Of a stretch of DNA of 64,000 nt, positions 42,275 through 50,476 are shown piece by piece. The stretch comes from Dyadobacter sp. LHD-138 (GTDB lineage: Bacteria > Bacteroidota > Bacteroidia > Cytophagales > Spirosomataceae), in contig NZ_JAVFVU010000031.1 in NCBI RefSeq assembly GCF_030929615.1, positions 62,001 to 126,000 on the forward strand. Reading direction: 5' to 3'. Position 1 is the stretch's first letter. Each line of letters starts with the position of its first letter. A program made the translations under genes and the position numbers. Below the pieces are notes generated by a model. It worked only from the letters and a program-made list of their open reading frames with translations. It made no database searches and was not told the origin of the DNA.

Positions 42275-42709
42275 ATGAAAAAATTAATGCTTTGTGGTTT
42301 GCTTGCACTGGGCTCGCTGACAACCTATGCGCAAGCCAGTTTTTCGCGTCCGCAGGATGCAACCGAGTGTTCCAATGCCTTTTTTAAGGCACTGTTGGAC
42401 GAAGACAACAATGCGCTAAACAATATTCTGGCCGACGATTTTTCAATTGTGAGCTTCGATGGCCAGCAGGTGGATCGCGATATGCTTTCTCAGGGTGTTG
42501 CCCAAGGCTATATCGTCGTGGATACGGGCATGATTTCCGGCACCCGCACACGCGACTATGGCGATGTGGGCGTGGTTACAGGAACCTGGAATGTGAAAGG
42601 AAAAATCGAGAATAACGGCTTCCAGAATGAAGTAACTTATACCGTGGTTTCCGTTAAAAAAGGCGGAAGCTGGAAAGTTTCAGCCGTTCAGCTTACGCCG
42701 GTCCAGTAA
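42275..42709 (+). CDS. Exported NTF2-like (SnoaL/DUF4440) protein
   Basis: A 144-residue protein with a signal peptide ending near YAQAS, then a cone-shaped NTF2-like domain: ATECSNAFFKALLDEDNNALNNILADDFSIV, GYIVVDTGMISGTRTRDYGDVGVVTGTWNVKGK and the C-terminal GGSWKVSAVQLTPVQ. The pattern fits DUF4440, whose members bind small ligands or act as simple enzymes. No catalytic residues can be picked out. A strong bidirectional terminator follows. Confidence 0.85.
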   Translation: MKKLMLCGLLALGSLTTYAQASFSRPQDATECSNAFFKALLDEDNNALNNILADDFSIVSFDGQQVDRDMLSQGVAQGYIVVDTGMISGTRTRDYGDVGVVTGTWNVKGKIENNGFQNEVTYTVVSVKKGGSWKVSAVQLTPVQ

Positions 42710-42721
42710 AATTTCGGCAAT

Positions 42722-42762
42722 AAAAAATGGCTGCCGGGATATTTCCCTCGCAGCCATTTTTT
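42722..42762. terminator. Bidirectional terminator
   Basis: A perfect 13-bp stem AAAAAATGGCTGC / GCAGCCATTTTTT (42722-42734 with 42750-42762) with inner GGGA/TCCC pairing. It serves the NTF2-like gene and the convergent porin-like gene. Confidence 0.92.
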
Positions 42763-42782
42763 ATTAATGCTTGTGTTGTTGT

Positions 42783-43502
42783 TTATTTTCTACCAACGGG
42801 TAAGAGAACGCCAACGTTGATTGAAGCCCCACGGTTATACAGTTTTGATTCGTTTCCGTCAAAATGCCCTACCAGGTTGTTGATTCCAAAATGATAACGC
42901 GCTTCGCCAAATATTTTCACCGCACCAATCGGGTAAGCCGCACCTACACCCGCCACCAGACCAATATCAAATTTCCGGATGCCATCGTCTCCGCTTAAAG
43001 ACTGATCATCTTTTTCTTCTGAAACAAGCTCTCCGTTTACGTACGTCTTGGTTGTACTCTTGAATTTAAGGGGTGTTGTCAGATAACGTAATTCAGGCCC
43101 GAACGATACAATGCCTTCCAGTTTGCCAAATTGCGGTTTATACTGAAACAAGATGGGCAACTCAATATAATTTGCAACAACCTTGCCTTTTCCTTCAATT
43201 CTGTAACGCTGGTTATTTTGTACAGCCTCTATCGTGTTGGAGGTTTTGGCACCACGCTGAGAAAACCCGGGCTCAACCTGAATACTCATAGTCGGTGTCA
43301 GGGCATAATTAAATAATACAGCAAAGTTAAATCCGGCCCGGGTCTTAAATCCCGGTGAGTCATCATACGATTGTTCTTCCTCATATGAAAAATTTGATAG
43401 GTTAACACCCGTTTTCAAACCCACACTCATTTGCGCCCAGGCTGATGAGCTAATAAATAGGCTGACTAGAACAGGTAAAAACAGACGTGTGGATTTCTTC
43501 AT
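42783..43502 (-). CDS. Outer-membrane beta-barrel protein (PorT-like)
   Basis: About 239 residues. The start is taken at ATG 43502 (MKKSTRLFLPVLVSLFIS); three more start codons lie in the preceding 9 bp. The signal peptide ends at AWAQM. The mature part alternates polar and hydrophobic residues in about eight strands: VGLKTGVNLSNFSY, AGFNFAVLFNYAL, MSIQVEPGFSQRGAK, FQYKPQFGKLEGIVSFGPEL, DIGLVAGVGAAYPIGA. This is the outer-membrane beta-barrel (PF13568) pattern common in Bacteroidota. No role can be assigned beyond envelope localisation. Confidence 0.88.
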   Translation of the reverse strand: MKKSTRLFLPVLVSLFISSSAWAQMSVGLKTGVNLSNFSYEEEQSYDDSPGFKTRAGFNFAVLFNYALTPTMSIQVEPGFSQRGAKTSNTIEAVQNNQRYRIEGKGKVVANYIELPILFQYKPQFGKLEGIVSFGPELRYLTTPLKFKSTTKTYVNGELVSEEKDDQSLSGDDGIRKFDIGLVAGVGAAYPIGAVKIFGEARYHFGINNLVGHFDGNESKLYNRGASINVGVLLPVGRK

Positions 43503-43633
43503 CATCAACATGGCTTTTATTTCGGCGAGTAAGTTTTGTTAAAGTTATTCTAAAAGAAATAAAAGTTTCAAACATTCAAAGTAAACAAGCGGTAAATAAT
43601 TTCTGCCAATAAAAAACCGATACGGTTACGCAC

Positions 43634-43661
43634 AAAAAAAAGCCGTCCTTTTGGAACGGCT
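43634..43661 (-). terminator. Terminator of the AraC regulator gene
   Basis: On the minus strand AGCCGTTCC pairs with GGACGGCT around a short loop and is followed by eight T. It lies 30 bp after the regulator stop codon. Confidence 0.85.
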
Positions 43662-43690
43662 CATTTTTCAAAACATTTATAATCAGAATA

Positions 43691-44620
43691 CTAAACATTC
43701 ATAAGTGATTCACGACGACGCATTTTACCCGCAGGGATACCAAACATCATCTTGAAACGACGGCAGAAATAGGCCGTGTCTTTATATCCAACATCAGAAC
43801 CGATGGCGCGGATACTTTTCTTCGAGGTACGAAGTAAGTCCACTGCCTTTTCCATACGCTGATATTCGATATAATCCTGAGGATTGATACCCGTCAGCAT
43901 TTTGAAATACTGTCCAACATAATCTTCGGAAACGTTGGCAACGTTAGCCAAAACCTTGTTAGAAAGATCACCACCCAAATTATCTTTGATGTAAGCAAAA
44001 ATATCAATCAAACGAGGATCCTTGAAATACGTACTGTTTGTAACAAGTTGTTCAACAAACAATTTATTTTTAAGGATGTAACGGATGATTTCGATAACAA
44101 CCTCTTCTGTTTTGATTTTAATGATACGTCCTTTACCAGGAATATCAAGCATGTCTTCTGTCAGGATCTGATTGATCGTGATTGCGATCTGATCGTCTCT
44201 TTTGATCAAAAACGGAGGAACATCCAGTGAAGTAAAGAAGTTAACGGTATCAAAAACCTTCGCTTCGAAAGAGATCAAACCGAAAGAATTCGGCAGTTTT
44301 CCGATTAAAGCAGGGTCATGTCCGGCTTCTATATAATTATCCCGGTTTGTCATGAACTCTTCGTTCGACACGGTTTTCGCAGATTGCGTATTTCCGTATG
44401 TCACAGTCGCATGTTTTCCGCCTGGGATAAACAACATGTCACCTTCTTCTACCTTATGAGATTCTTCGCTTCCGAACGAAACTTCTCCATCGTACAAAAT
44501 TGTAAGTGAATTCTGTACGTCGTAAAAATTTTTGATCGTGATAGGTTGCAGGATACGAATGTGTCGTGCCTTCACAAACTTCACTCCCAATGATTCGATA
44601 ATCTTATTATAGTCTTCCAT
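43691..44620 (-). CDS. AraC-family transcriptional regulator with cupin domain
   Basis: A 309-residue regulator. The N-terminal cupin-like ligand domain (about 15-95) shows LYDGEVSFGSEESHKVEEGDMLFIPGGKHATV. The C-terminal AraC DNA-binding region (about 200-305) has two helix-turn-helix units: NKVLANVANVSEDYVGQYFKMLTG and KKSIRAIGSDVGYKDTAYFCRRFKMMFG, then AGKMRRRE. Upstream, two 18-bp direct repeats lie in the probable promoter, which suggests autoregulation. The target genes are unknown. Confidence 0.93.
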   Translation of the reverse strand: MEDYNKIIESLGVKFVKARHIRILQPITIKNFYDVQNSLTILYDGEVSFGSEESHKVEEGDMLFIPGGKHATVTYGNTQSAKTVSNEEFMTNRDNYIEAGHDPALIGKLPNSFGLISFEAKVFDTVNFFTSLDVPPFLIKRDDQIAITINQILTEDMLDIPGKGRIIKIKTEEVVIEIIRYILKNKLFVEQLVTNSTYFKDPRLIDIFAYIKDNLGGDLSNKVLANVANVSEDYVGQYFKMLTGINPQDYIEYQRMEKAVDLLRTSKKSIRAIGSDVGYKDTAYFCRRFKMMFGIPAGKMRRRESLMNV

Positions 44621-44664
44621 ACATGTATATATTTAAGGGGCCGAAAAGACCTTTTACTCAATTT

Positions 44665-44701
44665 TTGTACAAATCTAATAAATTGTACAAAACTAATACA
44701 A
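44665..44701 (-). promoter_or_regulatory. araC-type gene promoter with two 18-bp direct repeats
   Basis: Two tandem copies starting TTGTACAAA lie at 44665-44682 and 44683-44700, differing at 3 of 18 positions. On the minus strand TTG (44701-44699), 21 bp and TAGATTTG (44677-44670) form a promoter pointing to the regulator gene. The repeats cover the -7 box and the spacer, a good place for autoregulation. Confidence 0.65.
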
Positions 44702-44794
44702 GCATGCAATAACAAAAAATATAAAAAAAGTATCTTTTTAAGACTAAATTAATCCAACATTTAGAACAATATGTAGAAATATGCCCTCAACAGC

Positions 44795-45934
44795 CTATTT
44801 TAGCAACTCGCGAGCGATTACCAATTTTTGGATTTCAGAGGTACCTTCATAGATTTGTGTAATTTTTGCATCGCGCATCAACCGCTCGACGTGAAATTCC
44901 TTCACATAACCGTAACCCCCGTGAACCTGAACGGCTTCGATTGTAACCCACATGGCAACATCGGATGCATACAACTTGGCCATAGCAGCTGCCTGAATAT
45001 AATCCTTGCCCTGATCTTTTAACCTCGCTGCTTTGTAAACCAGCAATCTTGCCGCTTCAATCCGCGTAGCCATTTCGGCAAGTTTAAACTGTATCGCCTG
45101 ATGGTCACTGATCGGTTTTCCAAACGTTTTTCGTTCCTGCGCGTATTTTAATGACAATTCGAAGGCTCCGGCTGCGATGCCCAATGCCTGCGCCGCAATG
45201 CCGATCCTCCCTCCGTTTAAAACGTTCATGGCAAATTTGAAACCGAAGCCATCGTCACCAATCCTGTTTTCCTTCCGCACCTTCACATCCGAAAACATCA
45301 GCGTGTGCGTGTCCGAAGCCCGGATGCCCATTTTGTCTTCCTTCTTTCCTACTATAAAACCGGGCGCCCCTTTTTCTACGATTAAAACATTGATCCCTTT
45401 GTGCGCCTTTTCGGGATGCGTCTGCGCCATGACCAGGCATACACCCGAAGAATTGCCATTGGTGATCCAGTTTTTGGTACCGTTCAATAAATAATGATCG
45501 CCCTTATCCTCAGCCGTTGTATGCTGCGAAGTTGCGTCAGAACCCGCTTCCGGCTCCGAAAGGCAAAATGCGCCGATCATATTCCCCGAACTGAGCTGAG
45601 TCAAGTATTTCCTTTTTTGTTCCTCAGTTCCATAAGCCTGAATACCCCAGCACACCAGGGAATTATTTACCGACATAATTACCGAAGCAGATGCGTCAAT
45701 TTTAGAAATCTCCTCCATCGCAATCACGTAAGACAGCGTGTCCATGCCGCCTCCGCCATATTCCGGACGCACCATCATGCTTAAAAACCCAAGCTCGCCC
45801 ATTTTCCGGATTAGAGCCGGATCAAATTTTTGTTCATTATCACGTTCAATAACTCCGGACAACAATTCATTTTGAGCGAAATCTCTGGCAGCAAATCGTA
45901 CAGCCTCATGTTCCTCACTCAGGTTGAAATCCAT
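44795..45934 (-). CDS. Acyl-CoA dehydrogenase (short-chain type)
   Basis: FAD enzyme that oxidises acyl-CoA to trans-2-enoyl-CoA and passes electrons to ETF. About 379 residues from ATG 45934 (MDFNLSEEHEAVRFAARDFA); an upstream ATG at 45961 is not supported by the family. Signatures are FCLSEPEAGSDATSQ, GTKNWITNG, GGRIGIAAQALGIAAGAFE and the C-terminal QIYEGTSEIQKLVIARELL with the catalytic glutamate in YEGT. The position of the glutamate fits butyryl-CoA/short-chain dehydrogenases. It stands alone. Confidence 0.94.
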   Translation of the reverse strand: MDFNLSEEHEAVRFAARDFAQNELLSGVIERDNEQKFDPALIRKMGELGFLSMMVRPEYGGGGMDTLSYVIAMEEISKIDASASVIMSVNNSLVCWGIQAYGTEEQKRKYLTQLSSGNMIGAFCLSEPEAGSDATSQHTTAEDKGDHYLLNGTKNWITNGNSSGVCLVMAQTHPEKAHKGINVLIVEKGAPGFIVGKKEDKMGIRASDTHTLMFSDVKVRKENRIGDDGFGFKFAMNVLNGGRIGIAAQALGIAAGAFELSLKYAQERKTFGKPISDHQAIQFKLAEMATRIEAARLLVYKAARLKDQGKDYIQAAAMAKLYASDVAMWVTIEAVQVHGGYGYVKEFHVERLMRDAKITQIYEGTSEIQKLVIARELLK

Positions 45935-46159
45935 TCCGATAAGTGGCGCATTATACGGCATAAGAAAAGTACTTTTGGTGGTTGTGAAACAATCAAAAAT
46001 AAGGCTTTACATTATAGTATGCAAGCATACCAATTTGTAACGCATTAAATCTTTGTGTTTTGCTGATCATTTTGAAAAAAAGTTATCTTAAGTTTGCGCC
46101 TTGATATTGATTTTTACCGATAAAACAGACACACTTCATACAAAGATATTCTAGCTCAC

Positions 46160-47431
46160 ATGCCCGTTCTTACCGTTTTTTATATTAAGCTTCTCATCAA
46201 TCTCGGCCTCACGCTGGGCATTTTCTGGGTGATAAGCCGATCTGATCTTTTTGCAAAATGGCAGCAGGAAAAAGAGAAGCTTGTTTTCGCAACAGGTTTT
46301 GTTTTGCTCCGGCTAATTCCATGGATCGGTATTTTCCTGATCATCAATGAAGATCCCCGGGGAGACATTCCCTTCTTTTTTTACAAAGCCGATGCCGCCA
46401 AGGCCGGAGGTTTTGTCTACCGCGATTTCTGGTCGTACCATGCGCCCTTGTATGCTTACATCATCAGTATCCCCGTTTGGATCTGGCATAATGCCCGAGC
46501 CATTGTCCTCTTTATGGTGTTGATGGAAAGTGCCATTCTCTGGCTGACCTACAAAACATATCAGGTCAAAAGCAGCAAGGCGTTACAGTATGCCATGATT
46601 TATCTGTTGCTTCCGGCCGGATTTATGTATATCCTGGTGGACGGGCAGGAAGAAGTCTGGTTTTGGGGAGCCGCGTTGCTGATCTGGCGTTATACGATCA
46701 AACACAAAGACAATTATGAAGTGGGTGCCGGTTTGCTTTTTGCGCTTACCTTGCTTACAATCAAAGTAACTTTTATCTTTCTGCTTCCTGCGATTTTAGT
46801 GGTTGTTAAAAAACCAATAAAAATGCTTTTGGTTATGGCCGCTGTCGGGATACCCGCCGTTGGTTTTTTATACTGGCAAATTGGCGATCTGTTTCTTATG
46901 CCAATTCAGCATACGGAACAATTGATGACACCGAATCTTTTTTCGGTAAGCCGTCCTTTTGTAGAGTTATTCATGCATATCAATGAAAAGAAATCTACGA
47001 TGATCAACTGGGTCGGATTGTTGTTTACCGTTTTCCTGCCGGCCTATATGGCTTTTAAAGCACGTCACAGACACATCAGTGAAATCCTTCCGGGTATTTT
47101 CATCGCCGTTTTTGTATGCATGATGATCTTCCAGGCCAGCGCCATGGGCGCCTATCTGATCGCTTACCTGATGGCCGTTCTTTTTGATATTATTGACCTG
47201 AAAAAAACCTGGCACGTTGTGGTGCTGCTTGCCGTAAACTGGCTGACGGTTGTGCAGCCTTTTGTCTGGGTTTATATTCACCAACCATCTTATACCTCTT
47301 TTGGTATGTTTGGCAACATCTCGAATCTCTTCGAATATGTTTTACAAATCCTGAACGTATTATGTTTCGTCTGGATCCTGCGCCAAACTTATCAGAACGT
47401 AGTACATCCTGAAAAACTGGCCGTGGCATGA
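46160..47431 (+). CDS. Polytopic membrane protein, GT-C-like (first of tandem pair)
   Basis: A 423-residue inner-membrane protein with about ten hydrophobic segments. After the second helix comes YRDFWSYHAPLYAYI, and farther on ILVDGQEEVWFWGAALLI and FLLPAILVVVKK. Acidic and aromatic residues in the first external loop followed by a PLY motif recall the GT-C mannosyltransferases that use polyprenyl-phosphate sugars (GT39/GT87-like). The similarity is by pattern only. The next gene overlaps by 4 bp and has the same architecture, so the two products probably act together or in sequence. Confidence 0.65.
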   Translation: MPVLTVFYIKLLINLGLTLGIFWVISRSDLFAKWQQEKEKLVFATGFVLLRLIPWIGIFLIINEDPRGDIPFFFYKADAAKAGGFVYRDFWSYHAPLYAYIISIPVWIWHNARAIVLFMVLMESAILWLTYKTYQVKSSKALQYAMIYLLLPAGFMYILVDGQEEVWFWGAALLIWRYTIKHKDNYEVGAGLLFALTLLTIKVTFIFLLPAILVVVKKPIKMLLVMAAVGIPAVGFLYWQIGDLFLMPIQHTEQLMTPNLFSVSRPFVELFMHINEKKSTMINWVGLLFTVFLPAYMAFKARHRHISEILPGIFIAVFVCMMIFQASAMGAYLIAYLMAVLFDIIDLKKTWHVVVLLAVNWLTVVQPFVWVYIHQPSYTSFGMFGNISNLFEYVLQILNVLCFVWILRQTYQNVVHPEKLAVA

Positions 47432-48684
47432 GTGTAGTTCTAGCAAAAACAGGCATCAGCCTTGTATGTATCCTTCTTCTGGTGGTGGTACTTTCCCAAC
47501 GGAAAAGACTGTCCGGCTGGCTTGAAAATAAAAGTGTCCGGGTTTCATTGATCAGTGGCTGGGTATTGTTCCGCTTAATCCCTTTTATTGCCGTTTACCT
47601 GATCGCAAACATCACGCCTACTTCGGACGTTCTGGGTTTCTGGGATGAAGGCAGCAAGGCATCCATGGGCCAGGTTGTTTACCGCGACTTCTGGTCTCCG
47701 TATTCCCCTTTATACGCCTATTTTCTGGGCATCTGGTTAAAAATTTGGTACAGTCCGAAAATGATCGTACTTACGATGGCCGTGATGGATGGTGTGGCAT
47801 TATGGATTTCCTGGCATTTTTTCCGTCCCTTTCAGTCACGCGGGGCATTTTTGTTTAAAGCATTGATGTACCTCATCCTGCCGGGTTCGCTTGTCCTTTG
47901 TATCGTGGGCGCACAGGAAGATGTATGGATGTGGCTGTTTGTGGTGCTTGCCTATCTGGTGAGAGAAAGGACTGTTAGGGTGGAATGGTACGCCGTCATT
48001 CTTGGAATAGGTCTGTTGATGACCAAAGCCATTTTTGTCCTGATACTCGTGCCATTGTTTCTGATTGAAAAACAAAAAATCCGTTTCCTTATTCCGATGG
48101 TGATTATCGGGATACTTTCGCTGGGTATTTTGTATCCGCTGGTTGGCCTGGAATTTATGCAGCCTATGGACGAAGCCAAAGTGTTACGCGCACCGAATAT
48201 CCTCTCGATCATCAATCCATGGTTTTTTGATGGCATCGGCGTGGGTGAAAAATTCTGGAACTGGGTGGGGCTCGTTACCTCGGTAGGTTTGGCAACACTG
48301 GCCGCTTTCCGCCTTCAGCATGCAGATTTCCGGATTATGCTTTCACGCGTTTGGGTTGTCCTTTATGCGACGATGATGGTGATCCAGCAAAGCGCATACA
48401 GCAACTACATTTTCCTGTTTCTGATACCATTGGTTTTTTATATCATCGACTGGACAAGCAGCAAACAGGTTATCCTTTTATTGATTTTCAATATCCTTTG
48501 CGTTGTCCATCCCTCTTACTGGTGGCGGCTGGGTATGCCTCGTTATCTGAGTCCTTCGGATATCACGGCAACGCAGGATTCACTTATTGATTATTTGGTC
48601 CAGGTGAGCATCATCATCTTAACCGGCTATTTTGTCTGGCTGGCTTTCCCTAAAAAAGGTGTGGCTGACGGTGCAAACCAATAA
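47428..48684 (+). CDS. Polytopic membrane protein, GT-C-like (second of tandem pair)
   Basis: A 418-residue paralogue of the preceding protein. Shared landmarks in the same order: VLFRLIPFIAVYLI, VYRDFWSPYSPLYAYFLGIW, LYLILPGS-like helix (here LMYLILPGSLVLCIVGAQEDVWMWLF), ALVLILVPLFLIEK-like helix and a C-terminal set of four to five helices. The ATG is inside the stop region of the first gene (ATGA overlap), so translation is coupled. Probable lipid-linked-sugar transferase by analogy; unproven. Confidence 0.65.
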   Translation: MSVVLAKTGISLVCILLLVVVLSQRKRLSGWLENKSVRVSLISGWVLFRLIPFIAVYLIANITPTSDVLGFWDEGSKASMGQVVYRDFWSPYSPLYAYFLGIWLKIWYSPKMIVLTMAVMDGVALWISWHFFRPFQSRGAFLFKALMYLILPGSLVLCIVGAQEDVWMWLFVVLAYLVRERTVRVEWYAVILGIGLLMTKAIFVLILVPLFLIEKQKIRFLIPMVIIGILSLGILYPLVGLEFMQPMDEAKVLRAPNILSIINPWFFDGIGVGEKFWNWVGLVTSVGLATLAAFRLQHADFRIMLSRVWVVLYATMMVIQQSAYSNYIFLFLIPLVFYIIDWTSSKQVILLLIFNILCVVHPSYWWRLGMPRYLSPSDITATQDSLIDYLVQVSIIILTGYFVWLAFPKKGVADGANQ

Positions 48685-48768
48685 CCTAACCGGCTGACTT
48701 TTAACTATTTTTAAGAGAATTACTTTCCCGGTTCTGCCTACTTTTGGAGATGTCCTAACTTCTTCAAA

Positions 48769-50097
48769 ATGCACGCTGTTGACCCGCAAACGCTTTACGA
48801 ATTACAAATACAATCCCGGAATAGTAAGGAAAGCAGCATCCTGCATTTCTTCGATCAGACCAAAACACAGGGCGGGCAGGACGCCTTGAAAAGGATGATT
48901 GGCAGTCCCAAAAATACCTGGGAAGAAATTATTTCGTCTCAACAGCTTCTGAAATTCGTGAGTGCGCATGTGGATTTATGGCAGCTGCCCGTTTCCCGCG
49001 CCTACATTGCGGCTGCGGAAAGTTATTACGTCTCCAACATTGCTTATACAATGTCTCAGGATGTTTTCAAACATTGGGTGGACACACTTTTATATTCCTG
49101 GCGAAATCCCGGGGAGTTTTACCTGGTTCGCAGCGGACTTACTGCGCTTCTGCTCGTGATACGCGGTATGCACGATTTCCTCCGTCGTTTTGAAAATAGT
49201 ACCATACCAGATAAAATTGCAGACGATTTTGCATTCCTCCGCAAATTCCTTTTTTCAGATAGTATGGAATCCTTTCTCAAAACAAAGGACGAGCGGATCT
49301 CACTCACCTCTGTTTTTTACCGGGATTATTATTTCCGGGTTTCACATAAAGAATCATTTCGTCGGTTGCTTGATGTCTGTTACACTTTTGACGCCTATCG
49401 GTCCATTGCCCTCACCAAACAGGTTCACCAATTAAGTTTTCCTGAATTCACGGAAAGTCATTCTGTTTTTGAAGCAAATAAAATCTGGCATCCCTTAATC
49501 GCACACGCCATATCCAACAATTTTACCTGCAATGATAAAACCCACCTGTGTTTGCTGACGGGCGCCAATACCAGCGGGAAAACTACTTTTTTGAAAACCT
49601 GCGGTCTGACCGTTTATCTCGCACACCTTGGCTGGCCGGTTCCTGCCGGCAAACTTCGGTTGTCATTTTCCGATCAACTGTTTACCTCCATTCATCTTTC
49701 GGATAACCTTGAATTGGGTTACAGTCATTTTTACAATGAGATCATGCGTATCAAAGCCATTGCAGAGGCCTTACATGCGGGAAATAAATGTTTTGTGATC
49801 ATCGATGAACTCTTTCGCGGAACAAACCAGGAGGATGCTTTTTATTGCTCAAAAACAGTGTTAGACGGATTTGCAAATCACCCGGATTCATCTTTCCTCG
49901 TATCCACACACCTCTATGAGTTAATGGAGAAATACAAGGATTCTGCCTCCGTTTCTTTTCGTTGTTTCAAAACAAAAATTACCGGTAACGACTTCGAAAA
50001 TACTTTTCAGATTGAAGAAGGGATTGCTTCGGAGCGAATCGGGCAATTGATTTTGAAGAAAGTAGGCATTCCAGAATTATTAAATGAAGTTGTTTAA
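48769..50097 (+). CDS. Short MutS-like ATPase
   Basis: A 442-residue protein with the MutS core (about 10-225) and ATPase (about 230-442) but without the N-terminal mismatch-recognition and connector domains. Walker A is GANTSGKT at residues 265-272 and Walker B FVIIDELFRGTN at about 342-353, followed by DAFYCSKTVL and the signature STHLYEL. This form resembles the uncharacterised MutS-related proteins common in Bacteroidota, not the mismatch-repair MutS. It cannot bind mismatches in the usual way. mutL lies about 9 kb away in another transcription unit. Confidence 0.88.
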   Translation: MHAVDPQTLYELQIQSRNSKESSILHFFDQTKTQGGQDALKRMIGSPKNTWEEIISSQQLLKFVSAHVDLWQLPVSRAYIAAAESYYVSNIAYTMSQDVFKHWVDTLLYSWRNPGEFYLVRSGLTALLLVIRGMHDFLRRFENSTIPDKIADDFAFLRKFLFSDSMESFLKTKDERISLTSVFYRDYYFRVSHKESFRRLLDVCYTFDAYRSIALTKQVHQLSFPEFTESHSVFEANKIWHPLIAHAISNNFTCNDKTHLCLLTGANTSGKTTFLKTCGLTVYLAHLGWPVPAGKLRLSFSDQLFTSIHLSDNLELGYSHFYNEIMRIKAIAEALHAGNKCFVIIDELFRGTNQEDAFYCSKTVLDGFANHPDSSFLVSTHLYELMEKYKDSASVSFRCFKTKITGNDFENTFQIEEGIASERIGQLILKKVGIPELLNEVV

Positions 50098-50107
50098 ACT
50101 TGTAGAT

Positions 50108-50289
50108 AATCCCGAAGGGATGGCATTATTATAGCAAATACGGAAACAGCCAGGCCATAACCCCAAAAAGGGTGACATAACCATTTCAAAATTATTCCGT
50201 AGCTAATCACAACCAATCGGCCACCCCCACGGGGTTTGACGGAACGGCCTGACATTTACGTTCTACAATAATACCATCCCTCCGGGATT
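50108..50289. mobile_element. MITE-like element with 27-bp terminal inverted repeats
   Basis: The left end (50108-50134, starting AATCCCGAAGGGATGG) and the right end (50263-50289, ending CCATCCCTCCGGGATT) are inverted copies differing at 3 of 27 positions. Inside, CAGGCC (50150-50155) and GGCCTG (50246-50251) also pair, so the 182-bp element can fold into one long hairpin. It has no reading frame for a transposase. Similar CCCG-AGGGAT ends are, as far as I recall, scattered in Cytophagia genomes. It occupies most of the 379-bp gap between the MutS-like gene and serS. Confidence 0.75.
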
Positions 50290-50420
50290 TTTTCGGGTTA
50301 ATGGATTTTTTGTAGCCGTGTCAGTAAGCGGTGCACCCCAGGCTATCAAATTAAGGCAAGGGTAAAAATTTCATTTTTTTAGACAATGTAAAAAATAGAA
50401 GACCAGTGTTTTTTAACAGA

Positions 50421-50452
50421 AAAAGCCTCCACAAATTTATGTGAAGGCTTTT
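50421..50452 (-). terminator. Terminator of serS
   Basis: AAAAGCCTCCACA (50421-50433) pairs with TGTGAAGGCTTTT (50440-50452) with one mismatch and a 6-base loop. On the minus strand the stem ends in a T-run. It lies 25 bp after the serS stop. Confidence 0.88.
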
Positions 50453-50476
50453 CCTAAATTTATTTTCAACAATATT

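Noticed and set aside
50108-50289. CRISPR or phage remnant in the serS gap
   Set aside because: The structure has one pair of inverted ends, not regularly spaced direct repeats, and no phage gene is nearby.
50341-50400. Possible riboswitch or small RNA between the MITE-like element and the serS terminator
   Set aside because: The stretch is AT-rich with no stable complementary arms and matches no riboswitch core I know.
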